A stretch of 64,000 nucleotides of DNA from assembly GCA_018287875.1 (NCBI GenBank), contig JAGVVL010000022.1:4402001-4466000 (forward strand). Reading direction: 5' to 3'. The notes under the pieces were generated by a model. It was not told the origin of the DNA. It saw only the letters and a list, made by a program, of their open reading frames with translations, and ran no database searches. The DNA is from Nigrospora sphaerica. Lineage: Eukaryota > Ascomycota > Sordariomycetes > Amphisphaeriales > Apiosporaceae. Made by a program: the position numbers and the translations under genes. This document shows, piece by piece, positions 42,724-53,558 of this stretch; the first letter of the stretch is position 1, and the number at the start of each line of letters is the position of its first letter.

Positions 42724-43740
42724 TCATACCTTTCGGCGCCCGATGGTTGACTCCAGTTGCCTGATCCTGCGGTCTTGATACTTGAGCATTCGCATCTGGA
42801 TCTGGCTGTTGTTAGTTATCTTTTGTGCCAAGGACTTGCTTCCTCTGAAGATGGCGTCAGGATCCTCGTTGAATATTTCGTCCTGTCTCTGAACAAGGTC
42901 TTCGTTAACCCCCGGTTCGCTTGATGAATCATCGGACTGTTCGCGTTCAAGCTCAATATCAGGTTGGTGTCGGCTTCTATCGACATCCAAGGATCTCTGT
43001 CCTTGATTACCTCTGTTCTTGCTATGATACCCGCAGTCGTTTCCCGTTCTCTGATCACCTACGACCTTTCAGTTCGCCTCGTTTATTTTGCTCTTTGCCA
43101 GCGGCCAATTCTGGCGGTCATGATCTCGGTCATCTACCACCGCCGCGTGGAGCTGGCGTATATTTTCCTTATATCTTTGGAAGTATTCATACACGCTCAT
43201 TCCCGATTCTTTACACGCCTCCCTGGGTGGAGGGTTGTCGCACGAAATCAACTTGTCAAGGGAATGGTATCCTATCTTGGCGCCGACTGCCGTCAGGGAG
43301 GGCCGCCAGTACAGCAGGGATGTCGCGTTTGTATGTTTATCAGCCACCATCCCAGTTAGACCTCGGGCCTCCAGAATATTTGAGATCTCGCTAGTAAGGT
43401 GCCCGAGACTGGGCTTCCCCTGGCTCACTTCCCCGAGGTTCCTGATCGTTTCTAACTGCGTTTGGTCGGGCAGCTTCAGGACACGCTCAAATTTTCCAGC
43501 CCAGTATGCGGCGTGCACTTTTGTCAGCGCTATCCCGGCGCCCATTTACAGAACCTGTAGATATGGCAGGCTGTGGGGTATTCCATCATCGGACATTTAG
43601 CAGATATGTGATGACTTGCTTTAGATCGATGCCGGGACGAAGTCATGTGATCCGCAGAATAGAATCCCAGTGCTCTAACGCATTGTTTGTCTTAATCTTT
43701 TTGGCCTCCAATGGATGGAACTTCAGGCACCTTCTACCCC
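42724..43740 (-). pseudogene. Unresolved degenerate coding stretch
   Basis: Two adjacent minus-strand open frames (43545-43069, 158 residues; 42990-42724, 88 residues) plus a preceding fragment in another frame (from ~43740, reading FHPLEAKKIKTNNALEHW) look like pieces of one protein separated by stops and frame changes. The first is mixed helical with a Trp/Tyr-containing middle. The second is acidic/Gln/Arg-rich, like a coiled or disordered tail. No splice sites restore a clean frame by eye. An upstream minus-strand TATA-like element (about 44420) and a CT-rich leader suggest that a real promoter once existed. I do not recognise the family; a decayed retro-element gag is one possibility. 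Composition is AT-richer than neighbouring genes. Confidence 0.35.
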
Positions 43741-44975
43741 GAAAACCGTATCAGATCCGCCGGTCCGGGTGTCTCATCTCGTCAGATGGAACCACGGTTC
43801 ACTGACTCTTTTCTTTTCGTCCAGATAGTACTCGCGCTATTAGGCACGCGGCCTTGGTTTTGGGACAAACTGTTCAAGATTGTAGTACTTGGTGGGGCAA
43901 AAGGTACGCGACATATCCGCCTACCATATTTACTCCGGCAACCTTGGAACTTCAAGAATTATGGGTAGTCTGATGTGCGTCAATCGAGATGGGAAAATAT
44001 TATGGTAACTGGACAAGCCGCAGTGCCGGGTATGATGGTATGTTGGATGGGTTGTGATCGATGAGCCGTGAACGTGACAACAACCGAAATGTTTGGTTCA
44101 GAGGCTGTATGGAAGAATCTGAGATGTAATGGAGATAAAAAAGACAGATATGAAGTTGGAGATCAGAGACCAAGGAAGGGAAGGGGAGATTTAGACGCGA
44201 GAAATGGGCCGGGGAATGGGGAGAAAGCTGTAACTGTTTGCCTTTTGCAGGTTTCTGGACTCTGACGAGTGGTTTTCTGTAGGAGTAAAGAGCTGGGGCT
44301 GTTGACGTCCAGAAACGGATATGATTCGTGGGCAGATGATGGAATGGGAATGAAAAGGGAAGGGAGTGAAGAGGCAGAGGAGAACGAGGAAGGTAGGAAA
44401 TGATGGGGTCGGTGGGTGTTTATATGTATTATGTGGTATTGGCTCAGGCAATACAAGGCAAAGGAACGGAGAGGAAAGGGGATGGGTTCCATCCCTAATG
44501 TCTACATACCTACCCCGGTATAGTTTTAGCGGGCTGACACAGTTACCTCGCTAGGGCACTCGCATAAGGGCAAGCCGATATCAATAAGCGCGCGGGAAGG
44601 ATGTTTGAGGAAGTCGTGATAAGCCAAGCAGATGTTAAATGAAACACGTAAATAATGCTTAGGGTAGGGAGAGAGCTACCCTCTTCATTATTGCCTGGGG
44701 TCCAACAGGTCCTCGTTCTACAAAGATAGAGCGAAGTTTGGGGAATTTACGAGTGGATAACAGGCCGATAGGAAAGTAACGTTGTGGCTCTCAGAGCCCA
44801 CCAATGGTCCCCAGATGCTAAAATGTTTCAATGCGTGGGTAGAAATAGGCTGGAATGAGAGAGAAGGTTGAAGATCCCCACAACATCAAATCTCCAGAGG
44901 TATGGGAACATTAAGTGTGGCAAAACGTCTATGCAAGTATGCACTAATATGACTGCGGAAGCGTCCGCGCCGTAG
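43741..44975. other. Gene-free gap
   Basis: No supported gene in 1.2 kb. The 44190-44480 stretch is strongly purine-rich on the plus strand (pyrimidine-rich on the minus), resembling the leader of a minus-strand transcript, with ATATAAAC on the minus strand near 44420. The 44560-44975 stretch is AT-richer. Confidence 0.45.
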
Positions 44976-47007
44976 CTAAAACACACGCTGCAACAGGCTT
45001 GAAATGCGGCTCACTAATGTAACCTGTGAATCGTCACTGCTCTGCGTCCATTCCGACATACCTGACCGTCTGCGCACCTCCTTGACATACTTGGGCCAGG
45101 TGTTGGTCAAGACGAGATACTTGATATGGCTTTCCGAAATGTCAAAAACGCCGTAGTGGAACCCAGCGGGGATCTCGCCGCGGTAGTCGATCTCGATGTC
45201 GGTGAGGGAGTTCGTCGGCATATCCTCGAAGTCGAAAGGCGTCACCTGGTTGGTTTCCCGCCGGCCGGGCAGCGTACGGGCGGGCTCATCAAATATGGAA
45301 TCGAGGTGCCTCAGATGGCATGAGGACAGATTGATGGGGAATTCGGCGTCGCGGGCGCTGATGTACTCGACATAGATGCCGAGGGCGCGGTTGAAGCTGT
45401 CGCGGAGGCGCGCCTCGTCGGCCAGGGCGGGCCACGAGGCCTTCCAGACGGCCAGCTCGGTCAGGAAGCCGATGTTCTCGCCCGAGAAGTCGCGCAGGGC
45501 CGAGAAGTCCTGCAGCGGCTTGGGGTCGGTGCGGAGGACGTCCTCGAGCGCGCCCATGCACATGAGGCGGTCGTCGATCAGGTCCGGCGTTTCGGACCGG
45601 TACGCCTTGCCGTGACCGTGACGCTCTTCGGTCGACCTCTTCTCGACCGACGAGCCGCCCGAACTGCTGGGCGCTGATGTGTTGGATCGCGACGATCCCA
45701 AAACCGAAGCCTCAAGGACCGAAGACGATTCGTTGGCCCACCTCGCGTTCATCTCGAGCGTTTTGCGCGCCTCCCACTTCCGCTTCATGACTAGCCAGCA
45801 TGGTATGAAGATGGTGAAGACCTCGAAGAACATGGTCGCCAGGTGAAGCCTATGCGGCGGGTCAGTCATCCGGCGATAGTGGCCTCCGGGTGCCTGGGTA
45901 AACTCACCATTCACTCGGCGCAAAGTACATGTTGATAGGTGCAAACGCGGGCGAGTAGCACGCAATCACAAACAGCGGCGTGGCGTGCAGACTTGAGAGA
46001 CAGCACCCAATCGTTTGCATTCGCCAACCCAGCGTGTCCCGGATGCCCGCAGACTTAATGATAAGAATGGGAGCGACCTGTTGGAGATTCTGGTCAGTAC
46101 TGGGGCGCCTGTGAACGGAGAAGTCGAGCCTCAACATACCAACCAAGTCCAGACGGCCTGCCAAACAAGCGTTGGCCACCATTCCCAGCCGCGGCCAAGG
46201 TCTGCCAGCTGTTCTATGAAGTTATTTCCGCGCACTTCAGACCCGGGGATACCGTACGTGGGATGGTACTTGCGGCAGGCCAGCCACATGCCCACGGTCA
46301 GAAGAACCTGCACCGTCGTCAGTGTTGTTGCCCATGCCTCTGGATGACCAGTCGTATCTGGTACCGCCAGTCCGATCTGTTCGTACCTGAAACACCATGC
46401 CGGCCCCGATATAGAAGAGGATTCTGTTGGCGTAGTCCATGTTGGAGAGTCGGCAGAGCCAGGAAGTGCCACTGCAGTCCCTTTTGCGCCTCCCGCCCTC
46501 GGCAAACCTTTTCTGCGACTTGGCATAATGCAGGAACCGGCTATTGGATGCGTGGAAGAGGGCGATGCCCAGGGGCAGCCAGATGCCCATGAAGAAGTAC
46601 TGCACATCATATGCCGTCATCAGGTTCATAGTCATGCCAAGTGGGTCTGGAGAATTTGGAGTCAGCAGCTGTCGATGGGGTATTATTGTCATGCATTTGC
46701 GATGCTCCTCAGGGTCAAAACGACGGAGTCCGAGAGCGAAGGGACGACGACGGAGGAAATTCACAAGCTACTTACAGACCACCTGGGCCAGGCACCAATA
46801 TGCGTGCAACATGGCGATACCACTGAGTGATAGTACTAGGCCTCGGACGCGGACGATGGGGTGGCGACGGTTGACGATCAGGTAGAGGGCCCCGGCCGAC
46901 ACGAGCAGTGTCCATCCCACCAAGAGGCAGAGGTAGCCGATTCCAATAGCATCCAAGTTGGGTGGCTGCGGCGGGAAGTTGTAAACGGTTAGGCCCGGCG
47001 TGTCCAT
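44976..47007 (-). CDS. 7TM receptor with C-terminal RGS domain (GprK/Rgs7-like)
   Basis: Five exons, join(47007..46776, 46646..46387, 46307..46140, 46077..45908, 45849..44976), give 567 residues. Introns are 58-129 nt, with CTGAC branch sites clear in introns 1 and 4. The first four exons encode hydrophobic segments typical of seven passes: TM1 ~23-43, TM2 ~52-75, TM3 ~90-110, TM4 ~145-165, TM5 ~165-185 and 205-220, then segments around 237-300. A Ser-rich linker (~320-370) leads to an RGS-type helical domain (~373-510; CMGALEDVL, FSALRDFSGENIGFLTEL, ARLRDSFNRALGIYVEYIS, INLSS). The fusion of receptor and RGS domain is the architecture of Aspergillus GprK and Magnaporthe Rgs7, which couple sensing to deactivation of a G-alpha subunit at the plasma membrane. 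A 38-nt stretch near the 3' end could be a very short intron but is kept as coding. Confidence 0.85.
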
Positions 47008-49736
47008 GGTGGCGGCGACCCAACGAGCGGCCGGAGGCTGGTAAGGGTAGGTTCTGGGGTGAAAGGAGTGACACAGACCAGAAAACGAACATCAATCGGA
47101 CCCGGAAACCGGGCTCGCGGCCCCCATTTATCAAGAGGATCTTGAGATGCGTGATCCGACTCACGATGGTGGAGGCTCGTAGGCATGTTGACAACGACGG
47201 ACTAGCGGCAGTGGCTAAGAGTCTTCAACCTCTGGCTAGCCTCCTCACCAGTGAGGGGATTGGGCTACAGGGCCCCCTAGTCGAGAAGCAGTTCGCCCTA
47301 GAACGGCAGATCTCAATCTACCGCAACCCTTGCGTCTAGCCTAGCCTCAAGGCACGGCTTTTCGTGCAGCCGGCTTGGGTCGCTTGGCGTCATGGGGCTT
47401 AGTGTACCACCCCTATTCTCCTGTGTCCCGCTAGTAACCCCCACTGCCGTGAATCCCCCCCGGAGGCGGGGCGAGCTCGGCGAGGTGATGGGTAACGGAG
47501 CGTCGATCTTAGCCACGTTGTGGGAAAGAAGGGAAGCAAAGCGGATGGTAGTAAGGGAAACTATCGATTTATCTCATTATCGTAAGGGAGCCAAGAGCTT
47601 GATGATTACTGAAATGAACGAGATCTTGTTCGGCCCGTTCCCCGCGATCCATGTTACATGCCCGCCATGTCCGTAGGGTGGTCCGGGCTAGATCGATGTA
47701 CATGCATTACCCGATCCCTGGGACAATGCCTTTCGTGAGGTGAAAGATGCAAACTCTGTACACTTCGTACACAGCCAAGCTTAGAAGTGGGCGTTCATCC
47801 GGGGACTGGGACTGGGGCAGTCATAGGAATGGAGCATACAAACACCCACCGAATTGCGCCACTGGACCCTCCCGTAAATTGGTAGCTCTTATATCAATAA
47901 TATTGCATGGTAGTCGTCTGGATACGAGTCCTCGGCTTTGGCGGAGCCTCATTGCCAACATGGAGAATACCGTGGCTAGACGAGGCCACCCATTCCCGTT
48001 TGGATCTATTATTCCCACGGTTACAAACTAGCAATGCTTTGGGAGGCCGACTGACATGCTGTCTGGACGGCCGTCTTATTGAGCGGTGAAGCTCGTACGT
48101 AATAGTAAGCATTTTCGGAGTTGGAGCGGATGGTGCCTGTACACGCCTCAAGCTAACCCCTAGGTAGCCATCACGACTCGTGGGCGGAAGCCGACACGCT
48201 CAAGACGCTCCCCTGACAGTTGGCCTACCCCACAAAGCCACACCGAGCAGGGGTTGCTGAGCCAGCGTCGACCGTCCCGTACCACTGCCACATGCTGATG
48301 TTCGCAGCTGACGATAGGGTCAGGGCCCTATCGTGGCAGGCCGGGCCGTTCAAGTGCCGGTGACTAGCCGTGGGATCGGCATCCATGTGCGAAGTGAGAC
48401 CCTGTCTGAGCGCAGCCGTCACCTGACTCGACCATGCGACAGCCCAGCGGAGCGCCTGACCAGGGGCCTACGCTACGGGTATGTTCTGGCAGCCGAGCAG
48501 TCTGGAGTTGCGAAGCCGGACCCGAGAGCGGAAGCGCAAAGGAAGCAACATCAGGAGGATGGCTCGTGAAGGAAAACGGGTTGACGACTGAGGACAGTCA
48601 TTAGTGCTGCCCAATCCGTCACACCTCATCTTCTCAGCGTTATGGCGGGGGGGCTAAAGAGGCGACGGGAGGGCCGAGAGTGCCCAAGCAGCCGAATTTC
48701 CAATAGACTTCTCTCCGACTGGAGCCCGAGGAACAGTCGCAAGGTGACGTTACACGTCCGTACGATGGCGGAGCAAGATTTGGACGGATCATTCCGTTGC
48801 CGTGTGATTGGCCTCACGGAAAAGAGCCGTCGACGCCGGTTGTCCATGGGACTTGGGGCGGAACCAGGCTAGCCAGGCCTAAAGACATCCGTCGCCCTTA
48901 TGGCGATCACTTTTAGCTGTGGCGGTGATTGTGGCGCTGGCAGTGGCTTTGGTGGAGAAGAGGGTGCCGGGCCAAAGAGTCGAGGTACGAAGGTATCTAC
49001 CCCACTCGACTCACATCGCGGACTATCTAATTATCCGCTACAACTCCAGCCGCCTCTCCCCGTCAGACCAGAGCACGGTCGCGTCAGGTCTTTGATCAGC
49101 TAAGCAATCAAGTAACCGGTCGCATCGGCAGGCAGACGGTACCTCCGCAATCCACAACCACATCAATCACCACCCATCCGGATCCTCCACTACCACCACC
49201 ACGCCCATCAAAATACGGTGCTCCTCCTGGTCAGTTCAAAGGTGTCCATGTCCTCACCACAGGATGTGGATTTCCGCGCCGTCGGCTTGGCCGCGGCGCC
49301 GCGGGCCGGGTTAACTTGCGGTCGGGATCACGTCGACACTGGACCTCTACCCACGGAGTGCGCTCTCTGGAAGAACCGGGATCTCGATAAGGTGCTTCGT
49401 CGTAAGGCGTCGTCACTTGTCAGCAAGTACTTGGGCTCGCGGTTGCATCGGTCGGGCGCGGACGGCGGGAACGCGATGTCCTCGTCTTCTTCTTCTTGCA
49501 GCACCCACGTCACCCGCTGTCGTTCTCGCTCTCGCCCTCGCCCGCGTGCGCCCACGCCGGAGTCAAGGCTGCTCTGCATTACAAAGCCGGGGCGGGCGGG
49601 ATCCTCGGCGCCGCGTAATCTCTGTCGATCGAGACGCACGCTCGGGGGGGCAACTTTTCCCATCCCACCTTGTTTCTGCCCGCGCGAAGGAACTGTACTG
49701 ACCGTGGCGCCGTGCAGGTAATTTGATGTGTTGCTG
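47008..49736. other. 2.7-kb gene-free region
   Basis: No supported coding region between the divergent 7TM-RGS gene and the coiled-coil gene. Several short open frames lack motifs and codon character. The last ~500 bp are Ser/Pro-coding-like and GC-rich, probably leader and promoter of the downstream gene. Confidence 0.45.
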
Positions 49737-51224
49737 ATGGCTGCGCCGCCGAAGGAGCTGTCGAGCGAGGTCTGCCACCACGCCGACGATCCGGCTGTTC
49801 CACATGGTGCCGACTTCGACATCGACAAGACCAGAGTGATTGTGACGCGGCTTGGCGACGATGAACCGGCCGAATTAAACCTGCGTATCCGCTTCCTTAG
49901 TAATCGTCAACAACTTTTCTTCCAGATCTTGACCGGTGCCATACCCCTCCGCTCTGAGGGGTCCAAGAAAACCTCGAGCGCCAAGTTCTATCTCTTCATT
50001 CCACCGAGCAGCATTCTGAACGTGCAACTCGTTGACGGGCAGTACTCGACCATCCTGGGCCAGGAGGCGTACCGGCTTCGTGTGGCCCTGAAAACGCCGC
50101 CCGACTTGGTCGGCCCCAAGCTTGACCAAGGGCACACGGGCTGGAGGGGCAAGAACCCCTCAGCCGTCAAGACCATCGCCAGCTTGGAGGCCCTTGCTGG
50201 AGTACGAGACTTGACCATCATTCTGCCGGTTTCGGCTACGGCAAGAGCGAACCTGGTCGGCTTCTGCAGGGCAGCTTCGCCTGCCGATAGTCTGCAGCCT
50301 CTGCCCTCGGCCTACAACCCAGCCAACCTGTACGGCGGCAAAGGAGGCCATAAGTATGTGCCTGCGGTCGACGGCGCTCACCCGGAGCCCGCTTCCAAGT
50401 CCACTGGTCTTCCACCTTACACCCAAGTTGTATCCTACCCACCCGCCTATGATGGGTTGGCGACCAAGCGTGACAGTATGTATATGTCCGGCGACCATAG
50501 AAACACTCTCTGGCATGCCGACTAACGATGATATGCAGCACCGCGTGGGGAGAAGCGCCGACGGACGAGTTCGTCGTCAAGTGACGACGGGCAGCTGGGT
50601 CGTGAGAAACCCAGGACGAGTCCGCGGCCTATGAGTCGCATGCCCGCGTTCGCACTGGACATGGAGTGGCTGAAGTCGTCGGTCCACCAACACCTGGAAG
50701 AGCTCAAAGTGCAATCCATGGCGCGAATGGACGAACGGCTGGACCTTCTTAGTTCGCAGGTGCAGTCGCGCGTAGAGGTACAGCTGTCCCAACTCAGCTC
50801 GCAGGTCATGGCGCGCGTCGACGATCAGCTGCGTGAGCTCCGGTCCGAGATCGATCACCACTTTGACGAGCAAGGCTGCCAGATGGACAACGAGCTGGAG
50901 GAGTTCCACGAACTGCTGGACGGGCAGCAGGAAGACCTCGAGCAGATGGGCCAGGACCTAGACGACGTCAAGACGGACATAGTGACGTGCCTAAAGGAGG
51001 ACGCCGTCGATGGCATCAAGGAGGAGCTGAAAGAGTACCTCAACGAGGAGGCGCTCGAGTCGCTGGCCGACCTCGAGAACTTCGTGCAGTCTTGTGTCGA
51101 AGAACAAGTCGACCAACGCGTGCAGAGCATGTCGGAGGATGTCAAAGTTGACATTGAGAGAAGCGTGCTGCGTAGGACGCGCATGAGGATGCGCACGAGA
51201 AAGAGGCGGTGGCGCACGGCGTAA
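49737..51224 (+). CDS. Unrecognised protein with ordered N-domain and coiled-coil C-terminus
   Basis: Two exons, join(49737..50475, 50539..51224), give 474 residues. The 63-nt intron has GTATGT donor, ACTAACG branch and TGCAG acceptor. The ATG at 49737 is used because the frame three codons upstream starts with GTG. Residues ~20-165 look like a mixed alpha/beta domain (VIVTRLGDDE, LRIRFLSNRQQLFFQIL, SAKFYLFIPPSSI, YRLRVALKTPP). A Pro/Ser/Tyr-rich linker and an Arg/Ser stretch (RRRTSSSSS, ~255-263) follow. Residues ~285-455 are long heptad-rich helices with many Glu, Leu and Gln (LSSQVQSRVEVQLSQL type), typical of a coiled coil. The last ~15 residues are strongly basic (RMRMRTRKRRW). I do not recognise the family. 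A nuclear or chromatin scaffold role would be speculation. Confidence 0.65.
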
Positions 51225-51479
51225 GGTGGTACTCTATAGCTGTCTATGTGTATAATCCGTCCCATATATGGCGGTGTATTTATGGCTTGCTGGGGTGAGG
51301 CCGACCGCCGTGATGCTTTGTCACTTTGCCCGTTTGGCGCCCAAGCAGGAACCGTCGCTCATCGCCTCTTACATGGGCTTGAGTGGCCAAGCCAACGGCT
51401 TCCGAGCCGCGTAGCCCAAAACACGGGGCGTTACTGCGGCGGTTGCCGTGGCGCCAGTGGTCCGGGCCGTGTCGCGCAC

Positions 51480-52030
51480 GTTGGCTAGCGAGGCACCGTC
51501 GGCAACGTCGCCGCGGGCCTCGGGGTCGCCGGCCCCCAAGGACCTGATGAGTTCGACGTTGAGCTCGCCGCCGCGGAAACCGGCGTCTCGCAGGCCATCC
51601 GGACGGGGTCAACGTTTTCGGCGTGGGCCTTGGCGAAGTAGAGATCGACCTCGAGGCTGCGGCGGGCAGTCTCGGGGAAACAGAGCGCGTTGCTCTCCTG
51701 CGGCGGCGTCATGAGCGGCAGGTCGCATTGGAATGAGTTAAGCGCCAGCAGGCCCGACGGTACGCCCTGGTCATAGCCGAACGTGAGGAAGCCGCACGAC
51801 GCGACGGAGGCGATGGAGTGGTTGAGCGCCCGGCGCTCGAGCTGATTAACGCGCCACTTTCGCTAGGACACATCGCCTATCCGCGCCAGGAAGTCGACGA
51901 AGCCGTTTCGTAGCGAACCTTCTTCCGCCCCCCCCTGGTTGGCCGTCCTGGCGTGGTCGCTGAGACTGCCGTCGCGGCTGCCGTGGCTGGGGTTGGAAGC
52001 CTCGAGCTTCTCGTTGTCAAAGACGACCAT
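51480..52030 (-). pseudogene. Truncated MFS sugar-transporter pseudogene (N-terminal part)
   Basis: Reads from ATG 52030 (MVVFDNEKLEASN..). A TAG at 51866-51864 stops it after 54 codons, but the same frame continues with a clear sugar-transporter N-terminus: QLERRALNHSIASVASCGFLTFGYDQGV.SGLL, the first transmembrane helix with its GYDQG loop. Beyond ~51640 no transporter sequence is recognisable and the frame soon ends near 51485; the other eleven or so helices are missing. The stop is in a spot where Gln (CAG) would fit. A TATA-like element (TATAAA on the minus strand, 52116-52111) ~80 bp upstream remains intact, so transcription may persist. A recent nonsense change plus a large deletion explains what is seen. 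Confidence 0.7.
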
Positions 52031-52840
52031 GCTGACGGTGTTGGGAGAGAGAAAGGGGGGCTCTGGTGACCCGACGAGTGAGAAGAGACGAGCCGCGAAG
52101 TAGTCCGGTGTTTATATTTGGCCAATGGTCTCTTTGTCACTTTTTTTTGTTTCGCTCCCTCCCTCTCTCTCGCGCTTCTTCTCTGTCCACCGTTCCCTCT
52201 CCCTCCTATGGGCACCCCATCCACCCGTCATGTAAGCCCAGGTTGCCTCCTCTCCGGGATGGAGGGTCCAGCTCCAGCGTTTCCCGGCCCAGCTCGAAAA
52301 CAAGCCGGAGCACGAGACGCGGCGTACGACCACGTAGGACGCCGGGAACGTAGGCATTGACATGTGCCATGGCCGTCCGGCCGGCCGGGTGTCTCCATCG
52401 CCCTCCCACCCTCCTCTTCCTTCGTCACCAGTGGTTAGCGCAGGCAGGGAGCCCAAGCCGCCCACCCGACTCTCGCCGGGCGTGAGCGCGCAAGGCGTCA
52501 CGAGCGGCCGGAAGTCCTGGGGCGAGGGAAAAATAGGTGTTTTCGCCAATCGTGATGCCGCCAGGTCGACCGCTAGGCTGACGGCGCCCAGCGCGCCAGG
52601 CCGGAACGCATATACGACCCGTTCCACTCTTCATCTCACGTTGGGCCCCCTCATACGCGTGTTGCGCTCCATGCCTTCCCACTGTCTGGAACGCCTTCCA
52701 AACGGCTGGTCACGGACGCTCGGAACCTGAGCGCCACCGCTGCGCCTGCCGTCGCTTTACGCCAGGCGTGTTGAGGTTGTTGGAGGGTGGGGAGGTCGCA
52801 CACTGATCCAACTTCCCTACGTCCCCTGTGTGGAAGTAGT

Positions 52841-52930
52841 GTGTCCAGTGGAAGTGCTGTGTCTAGTGGAAGTGCCGTGTCCAGTGGAAGTGCTGTCTGC
52901 AGTGAAAGTGCTGTCTCCAGTGCAAGTGCT
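52841..52930 (+). repeat. 18-bp tandem minisatellite, five full copies
   Basis: Five consecutive 18-bp units of the form GTGTCCAGTGGAAGTGCT with one to four substitutions per copy, preceded by a degraded partial copy (~52825-52840). Copies 1 and 3 are identical; copies 4 and 5 are the most diverged. In the plus frame the unit would encode VSSGSA. Confidence 0.9.
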
Positions 52931-53332
52931 GCCGTGGAGACAGAGTCCTTGCCGGTTCGCAGGGAAAATATGGATACAAATCTCCCACCCCAAACTCCAC
53001 TCCTCCCCCCATTCTTAGCAGAGTGCGTCGATTCTACACCAGACATGTGTCGAGGGGGAGTCTGCGTTGTGAAGACGGACGTTTTGGCTTGCTGTCGAGC
53101 TCTAGCATCCCACATGATAAGTAGGCGTGCGCCACCTACGCACATACTCGCGCCTTTCGTTTGGACCGCAATATAGGCTCGCCGCTAATGCAACTTGCAT
53201 AGCAGGGCTGAGTGCTTCATCCGCTGACAGGGCGAAGCCAAAACCCGAGCGCTGCAAGTGGGTTCATGACCGTCGGCATCCTATCTTGGCCTTTTGTTTC
53301 CCTCTTTCTTTTCCTTTTCCTGCGTTTCTCTT

Positions 53333-53392
53333 TCTCTCTCTCTCTCTCTTTCACGCGAATACTCTCTCCCTCCCTCACACACACACACACAC
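53333..53392 (+). repeat. (TC)n and (CA)n dinucleotide microsatellites
   Basis: A pure TC run of about 17 nt (53333-53349) is followed, after ~25 nt of pyrimidine-rich sequence, by a CA run of about 17 nt (53376-53392). They lie downstream of the minus-strand 7TM gene. Confidence 0.85.
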
Positions 53393-53558
53393 TCACGTGC
53401 ACTTCTTTTTCCGCCTCCTCTTCCCTCTCTGTATGTGGGTCGCCGTGTGCAGGTGTTAGGGCTTCGCATCATATCGGAAGCGGCCGGATGGACCGACTTC
53501 TCAATGGCTATGCTTCTTTGGCTATGTGTATGTACGTCTCAAGCTTGTCGCGCCTTCC

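Larger units (their letters stand above)
52031..53558. other. Gene-free region with minisatellite and dinucleotide repeats
   Basis: No supported gene. It contains the 18-bp tandem repeat (52841-52930), a (TC)n run (53333-53349) and a (CA)n run (53376-53392). The frame across the minisatellite (52787-53176) is open because the 18-bp unit is a multiple of three; there is no other evidence for a protein. Confidence 0.5.

Noticed and set aside
52787..53176. Open frame through the minisatellite with SSGSAV repeats
   Set aside because: The frame is open because the repeat unit is a multiple of three; the flanks have no coding character.
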